Below, one piece after another: positions 59,894 through 64,000 of a stretch of DNA of 64,000 nt; position 1 is the first letter of the stretch, and every line of letters starts with the position of its first letter. The position numbers and the translations under genes were made by a program. Source of the stretch: Methanomicrobiales archaeon HGW-Methanomicrobiales-1 (lineage in GTDB: Archaea > Halobacteriota > Methanomicrobia > Methanomicrobiales > Methanospirillaceae); contig PGYM01000001.1 of NCBI GenBank assembly GCA_002839675.1, positions 300,683 to 364,682 of the forward strand, in the 5' to 3' direction. The notes below the pieces were generated by a model, which saw only the letters and a list, made by a program, of their open reading frames with translations, was not told the origin of the DNA and did no database searches.

Positions 59894-60100
59894 ATGCGAA
59901 AGATGCAGCTGGATGAAGTGATCCTGCGGTGGAAAAAGACCACGCGGGCATTAAAGATCTATGAACAGGAATACGGAAAAGCGCTCACGGACTGCCTGGA
60001 GATGCGGACCGATGCGGAACTGGTTCACTTCAAAGACCCGGTCGAAGCCGCAGCCTTTTTCTGCCTGGTTGAAGTGATGAAAACAAAAAACCTGAAATAA
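59894..60100 (+). CDS. Small hypothetical protein
   Basis: A 68-residue soluble protein, mostly helical (QLDEVILRWKKTTRALKIYEQEY; DPVEAAAFFCLVEVMKTK). Normal codon use and GC like its neighbours support a real gene. No family recognised. Confidence 0.55.
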   Translation: MRKMQLDEVILRWKKTTRALKIYEQEYGKALTDCLEMRTDAELVHFKDPVEAAAFFCLVEVMKTKNLK

Positions 60101-60195
60101 TGTCGATAATGTAAACCCGGATAATCACAAGGATTTTTTACCGGGATGTTTTACCTTTATAGCACAAACTTATGTTCCAGAAAAAGGGTGAGATA

Positions 60196-60765
60196 ATGAA
60201 AACCATTGCAATCCTTGCTATTATGGTGTGTGTACTGCTTGTGGCCGGTTGTACAACAAGCCCGTCAATGACAACTCCTCCTGGTACGGTCTCCCCCGTC
60301 CCGACGTTTCCCGGGAAGGCTTTGCCGGATACCATTTTACCTATGGATGGAATGGCTACGCTGGGAACCGGCAATAATTCAATGCAGGTATCGCTCTACA
60401 GCATTGAAATTGATCCTCCCGTTAACGCTGATAACCGTACCATAAACATCTATGTACTGGCAAGAAACAACGGGACCGGCCTCCGCCAGTTCGTCTGGTT
60501 CAGTAAACTTACCAACATCTACGGGAACTCCTTTGGGGGAATCGGGATATCCCATCTGGGCAGCGGAGCCCGGAGCGGCAAGATCTCATCGGGTTGGGGT
60601 GATGCAGCGCGGGATTATGTCGTTATTCATTCGGACGAATCATTTGCCACCTTGTCCAAAGGTGCAGTACTTGACGTGTACTTTATGGACAGGACATCCA
60701 ATCAGACCAGCATGGTACCGGATTATCATGTTGCCTGGACGATCGATCCTGGCGTGATCAAGTAA
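60196..60765 (+). CDS. Lipoprotein of unknown function
   Basis: A 189-residue exported protein with a lipobox (VCVLLVAGCTTSP), a short Pro/Thr linker, and a beta-sandwich-like domain (MQVSLYSIEIDPPV, IYVLARNNGTGLRQFVWFS, VLDVYFMDR). The fold pattern resembles the DUF4352/immunoglobulin-like lipoproteins of methanogens; not confirmed. ATG 60196 is preceded by GGTGA. Single gene. Confidence 0.75.
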   Translation: MKTIAILAIMVCVLLVAGCTTSPSMTTPPGTVSPVPTFPGKALPDTILPMDGMATLGTGNNSMQVSLYSIEIDPPVNADNRTINIYVLARNNGTGLRQFVWFSKLTNIYGNSFGGIGISHLGSGARSGKISSGWGDAARDYVVIHSDESFATLSKGAVLDVYFMDRTSNQTSMVPDYHVAWTIDPGVIK

Positions 60766-60895
60766 CCCTTTTTTTAAAACTCCTCCATTCGTGGACCGCT
60801 CCACCTCGTTTTCCGGTTCCTTCTGCATGGGAATTCCCCTGTTGTTCAAAAAAGAAAGAAATAGCATAACCTCCAAGAAACCCTGAGCTGAGATC

Positions 60896-61090
60896 ATGCG
60901 ACTTGCCTATGTTGGTCTTTCGATTGCAATGGCGCTTTTTATCATTGCACAGGCAGTCAGTAAACCGGTATTTTTCTACTGGCTGGTTATTCCGGTAATT
61001 ATTTTCATCTATGGAATCCTGGCAGAAGAGATGCTGCCGGAAACAAAAAAGGATGACGACGAAGAGGCCTCTGAAGAGGACGATGAATAA
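60896..61090 (+). CDS. Small membrane protein with acidic tail
   Basis: A 64-residue protein with two hydrophobic helices (about residues 3-21 and 26-44) and a strongly acidic C-terminus (KKDDDEEASEEDDE). No family recognised. GC matches the surroundings. Confidence 0.58.
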   Translation: MRLAYVGLSIAMALFIIAQAVSKPVFFYWLVIPVIIFIYGILAEEMLPETKKDDDEEASEEDDE

Positions 61091-61165
61091 ACCGGATATC
61101 CTGCCGGCACTATCGTTTCTTATAAAAAGAGCGTTGAGGAAAAAACCGGCATGATCCCCGGGTTT

Positions 61166-61507
61166 TCACTTCTTCTTCGCAGGTTCTTCATCCCACGGGT
61201 GTAACAGTTTTCCCGTACGGATCACGATATCCGGTGTATTTGATCCTATTCCCCATGATGGTTCATCCAGGGACGGATCAGCCACGGCATCAAGCGTAAA
61301 AACGGCCGCATCCGGAAATTCATCCGGTCGCAGGGGAGGCAGATCAACCGGCAGTGCCTCAAACCCGATCTCATCGCGGGTCATCTTTTCACCGGTGAGG
61401 GGGAATTCATCGGGTTCCGGTTCACCCTCCAGCGCGGTTGCGGGAAATGCCGGCAGTTCGTACGGCCTCAGGGGAGGCATCGTGATTACCCAGACATCAT
61501 CCACCAA
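61166..61507 (-). CDS. Hypothetical Pro-rich acidic protein
   Basis: A protein of 113 codons (possibly starting at ATG 61480) with a repeated motif, PPLRPYELPAFPA and PPLRPDEFPDAAV, and an otherwise acidic, proline-rich composition. Likely soluble and partly disordered. No family recognised. Confidence 0.5.
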   Translation of the reverse strand: MVDDVWVITMPPLRPYELPAFPATALEGEPEPDEFPLTGEKMTRDEIGFEALPVDLPPLRPDEFPDAAVFTLDAVADPSLDEPSWGIGSNTPDIVIRTGKLLHPWDEEPAKKK

Positions 61508-61679
61508 AAAAACACTCCTTTCTGTGACAAAGATTGTATGACCGATGATTAATAGCTCTGCATATCATTTAAACGGGCATTAAACCTGAATAAAACGGGA
61601 AAAAGACCTATTATTTTTAATATCTGTACTTCCAAAAGTGAATTGAAATTTTTTAATTCTTTAATTAATGGAGATTACA

Positions 61680-62333
61680 ATGGATTTTGGAAACATGCTT
61701 GGTGATTCTTTTGCATATGCAAAGGATGCAGTTGTTGGAAAGTGGATGCAGTGGTTATTACTCGTTATTGCAACGATTCTCCTCTGCCTTCCGCTGCTTG
61801 GATATTCATTGAAAGTCTTACGTGGCGAGAAACCCGCACCGGAAGTCAACGACTGGGCGACTCTCTTCATTGACGGGATCAAGTACGCGATTGTTGCACT
61901 TATCTGGGCAATTCCGTTCCTGGTTATCTTCTTTGTAACGATTGGTGCAGGAATTGTGGCAATGGCCGGCGACCCGGCATCGATGATTGGTGCTATCGGA
62001 GGCATGCTCTTCGGTTTCATTGTCTTAGCGATTGTCGGTATCCTCACGATGATCTTCTCAAACATCGGTATCATACGGTTTGCCCGTACCGGCAGCATGG
62101 GTGAGGCGTTCAATTTCAAGGAAATCTCTGCAACGATTGCAAAGATCGGATGGGTCCCGTATATCATCGCACTGGTCGTCCTGATTGTTGTTACGATTGT
62201 GATCGAGATCATCCTTTCAGTCATTGGCATGATCCCCGTTCTTGGATTTATCATCACTATCGTCCTCATGGCACCAGTTACGCTCTTTGAGGCACGCTAC
62301 CTCTGCCAGGTCTACGACTCTGTCGGCGCATAA
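61680..62333 (+). CDS. DUF4013 family membrane protein
   Basis: A 217-residue protein with five to six helices matching DUF4013: DFGNMLGDSFAYAKDAVVGKW at the N-terminus, LLGYSLKVLRGE, and the C-terminal GLY/ILV-rich helices ending FEARYLCQVYD. TGGAG lies about 8 bases before the ATG at 61680. DUF4013 proteins are common in methanogens; function unknown. A T-rich terminator follows. Confidence 0.86.
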   Translation: MDFGNMLGDSFAYAKDAVVGKWMQWLLLVIATILLCLPLLGYSLKVLRGEKPAPEVNDWATLFIDGIKYAIVALIWAIPFLVIFFVTIGAGIVAMAGDPASMIGAIGGMLFGFIVLAIVGILTMIFSNIGIIRFARTGSMGEAFNFKEISATIAKIGWVPYIIALVVLIVVTIVIEIILSVIGMIPVLGFIITIVLMAPVTLFEARYLCQVYDSVGA

Positions 62334-62691
62334 TTCCCTTCATTTCTTTTTTTTAAACAAATTCCGGATTACCTGGTATCCGGGGTAAGATACGATTTTA
62401 ACAGACTATGTCCCGACCGGGATGTCCGGTTATTATAGCCCCCTATGTGTGGGGAAAAACCCAGTCCCTGTGTATGATAAATGCCGGCGTTTTCAGCACG
62501 GTACCCCGTGGTATTTCTCCGGATGTACAGGATGCGGTAAACAACCGTGTCTTTGTATCACATCATTCCAGAAATGAGCGATAACGGAACAGAATTCACT
62601 ACCTGCGAGAGAAATGCTTACGATTTCAAAAATCCTGGTACAATGACATCCCGTCATTGTCTTACGTAAAAAATCTTTAAAAAAAGAGATC
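62334..62691. other. 358-bp spacer with a T-rich terminator and a hairpin
   Basis: A T-run at 62343-62354 ends the DUF4013 transcript. A perfect inverted repeat, ACAATGAC (62640-62647) and GTCATTGT (62653-62660) around ATCCC, lies near the hisI 3' end and could stop or protect that transcript. No gene is supported; a minus-strand frame from 62816 to 62493 is mainly a shadow of hisI. Confidence 0.5.
62343..62354 (+). terminator. T-rich terminator after the DUF4013 gene
   Basis: TTTCTTTTTTTT begins 10 bp after the stop codon, typical of archaeal termination. Confidence 0.55.
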
Positions 62692-63054
62692 TTATTTCTT
62701 CCCGTACACGGTTTCCGGGTCAAAGACTTTTGTCCCGACAACGGTTCCGTCCAGGGTCCGGTAAAAACAGGATGCGTAACCGGTGTGGCATGCTGCACCG
62801 GTCTGCACAACTTCATAGATCAGGCAGTCTTCATCGCAGTCGGTGAAGATCCGCTCCACCTTCTGGAAGTGCCCGCTCTCCTCGCCTTTCTTCCAGAGTT
62901 TTTTCCGGCTCCTGCTGTAATAGTGGGCAAAGCCGGTCTCCTGCGTGAGCCGGACTGCCTCTTCGTTGGCATATGCCATCATCAGTACGTCCCGGTTCTT
63001 TGTGTCCTGTACAATGACCGGGATCAACCCGTCAACAAATTTCAGGTTCAGCAT
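62692..63054 (-). CDS. hisI: Phosphoribosyl-AMP cyclohydrolase
   Basis: A 120-residue enzyme of histidine biosynthesis that opens the purine ring of phosphoribosyl-AMP. Metal-binding aspartates and cysteines are in [24 protein letters not shown], preceded by [16 protein letters not shown], the signature of HisI. It follows the prepilin peptidase gene by 3 bp on the same strand. No other his gene is in the window, as usual for dispersed archaeal his genes. Confidence 0.97.
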   Translation of the reverse strand: MLNLKFVDGLIPVIVQDTKNRDVLMMAYANEEAVRLTQETGFAHYYSRSRKKLWKKGEESGHFQKVERIFTDCDEDCLIYEVVQTGAACHTGYASCFYRTLDGTVVGTKVFDPETVYGKK

Positions 63055-63057
63055 GGT

Positions 63058-64000
63058 TCACCCTCCAATAACTACATTCATGATTGCAAGCAGGAAATCG
63101 CCAAAGACAATGCCGGTGATGAGCCCGGCGGTGATCGGGATGATGAAGGGCACTGCATAGGAGATCCAGACCGTGCCGGCTTTTTTATAGATTGCCAGTT
63201 CTGTGGTAAACTCTTCGGGATGTTCCCGGAGATCCTTGGTGTAAATACGGCCCTCGGCTGCATACATCCTCCGGATAGAGTCAAAAAAGCCGATAAATTT
63301 CCGGCTGACAACACCTTTCTTCTCCTCGAAATCTTCCATGACAAATCCCCATTCATGCTGGATGGTCTCGCCCTGTACGGGAAAGCCGAAGAACATGTAC
63401 ATCAGCGGGGCACGGTTTCCCCGGATGATATTGATCAAAAAGATCCCCAGCGGTGCTACGAGGTTGAGCAGCAGGGCGTTGATCAGGACCGTAAATGCAA
63501 GGAACCCCAGCGGGGTATTTCCCAGCAGCGGTGTGAACGGGAAGGTCGGGACGCAGAACGCGATAAAGATAAGCGCCCAGGCATCCGCTCCCCCGAAGAG
63601 ATGCATCCTGCCAAAGAGATAGAACACCCCGCAGAAGACGGCCGGGAGCAGGATAAAGAATGCCGGTGTTCCCCAGGCTCCGGAAAAGAGGAGCTGGACT
63701 GAGGTTATTGCCAGGATAACAACGATCAGGATGAAATACCACCGGTGGAATGCCTCCTCAACATTGGCTTCCCGCACTTTCCGTTTCGGCCGGATCTTTC
63801 CTTCCGGTTTCTGTTTCCAGGTAGCGTAGGAAATGTACCCAAAAATCCCGGCAAACATCGCGTACCAGGGTACCAGGGACAGGTTGAACGGTGAAGGCAG
63901 TACCAGCCATGCCAGTGCCGGCAGGGCAAGGGTGACGGCAAGGTATTCGAACCGAAATCGTTCACCGGGCTCATGGCTGTCGAGATAATTGGTGTAAAAG
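63058..64000 (-). CDS. Archaeal prepilin peptidase (A24 family), 5' end beyond window
   Basis: A polytopic aspartic protease that cleaves class III signal peptides of archaeal pilins or archaellins. The frame is open to the right edge (upstream codons read NYLDSHEPGERFRFEYLAV), so the N-terminus is missing. The conserved motif MHLFGGADAWALI (G-G-A-D) corresponds to the family's G-x-G-D-type active-site aspartate. Two other regions, a basic loop of about 60 residues (GKIRPKRKVREANVEEAFHR) and a long C-terminal soluble stretch, are larger than in typical FlaK. About 8 helices. Pilin genes are not in the window. Confidence 0.82.
   Translation of the reverse strand, partial: FYTNYLDSHEPGERFRFEYLAVTLALPALAWLVLPSPFNLSLVPWYAMFAGIFGYISYATWKQKPEGKIRPKRKVREANVEEAFHRWYFILIVVILAITSVQLLFSGAWGTPAFFILLPAVFCGVFYLFGRMHLFGGADAWALIFIAFCVPTFPFTPLLGNTPLGFLAFTVLINALLLNLVAPLGIFLINIIRGNRAPLMYMFFGFPVQGETIQHEWGFVMEDFEEKKGVVSRKFIGFFDSIRRMYAAEGRIYTKDLREHPEEFTTELAIYKKAGTVWISYAVPFIIPITAGLITGIVFGDFLLAIMNVVIGG

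Noticed and set aside
62493-62816. Minus-strand frame overlapping hisI
   Set aside because: It begins inside hisI in another frame and shows no homology; the spacer is better described as non-coding.

Overview
The window comes from a methanogenic archaeon, most likely of the Methanomicrobiales (Methanoregula-like). This is inferred from gene content: sn-glycerol-1-phosphate dehydrogenase, split archaeal RNA polymerase genes (rpoH-B''-B'-A'-A''), PriS/GINS, aIF2-alpha, Nop10, archaeal ProRS, geranylgeranyl reductase, EndoQ, UPF0058/UPF0179 and methanogen DUF families. No methanogenesis gene lies in the window. Both ends cut through genes on the minus strand: a PepSY-like membrane protein on the left and an archaeal prepilin peptidase on the right.

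Layout. 1-7 kb: membrane proteins, then a minus-strand proS / SpoIIM-like / DUF63 run facing egsA and UPF0179 across only 12 bp. 7-9.5 kb: an AT-rich island with one unfamiliar gene, two GC-rich nested hairpins, an array of 25-bp repeats and an ADP-ribosylglycohydrolase. 9.6-15.5 kb: a dense plus-strand information-processing cluster (elp3, priS, GINS, L44e, S27e, aIF2-alpha, nop10, PAC2 chaperone). 15.5-19.4 kb: peroxiredoxin, phosphohexuloisomerase, a molybdopterin oxidoreductase facing a DUF4405 membrane protein, and EndoQ. 19.4-25.1 kb: a heme/peroxide island with a relic of a monofunctional catalase N-terminus, katG, then ahbD, two siroheme decarboxylase subunits and ahbC. 25.2-27.3 kb: ferredoxin plus geranylgeranyl reductase, and a TrkA-type protein. 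27.3-33.5 kb: rnhB, two tandem paralogous membrane proteins of unknown family, an S2P protease, an SPFH/NfeD pair, a DUF89 protein and tRNA-Pro. 33.6-36.6 kb: a signalling module (small coiled-coil membrane protein, MinD-like ATPase, roadblock protein, two near-twin response regulators). 36.7-45.3 kb: tRNA-Lys, the RNA polymerase operon, L30e, a NusA-like factor and tRNA-Arg. 45.3-57 kb: a gene-poor kilobase, surface proteins, DUF473/PAC2/DUF5611, a five-zinc-ribbon protein, leuS and a PIN-KH-ATPase. 57-64 kb: a second AT-rich foreign-looking gene next to a striking array of G-run/C-run hairpins, small membrane proteins and lipoproteins, hisI and prepilin peptidase.

Main points for follow-up. 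(1) Two conserved genes, a siroheme decarboxylase subunit (22941) and rpoB'' (about 37129), have their conserved N-termini in frame but no ATG/GTG/TTG start; ATT is the best candidate in both. (2) katG sits directly behind the first 39 codons of a different catalase family and directly in front of a complete siroheme-to-heme gene set. (3) A 25-bp periodic repeat family (8.05-8.63 kb) recurs 37 kb away. (4) A hairpin array of G and C runs lies at 58.04-58.60 kb, with a related block on the other side of the next gene. (5) The ribosomal/elongation-factor genes expected after nusA are missing at that position.
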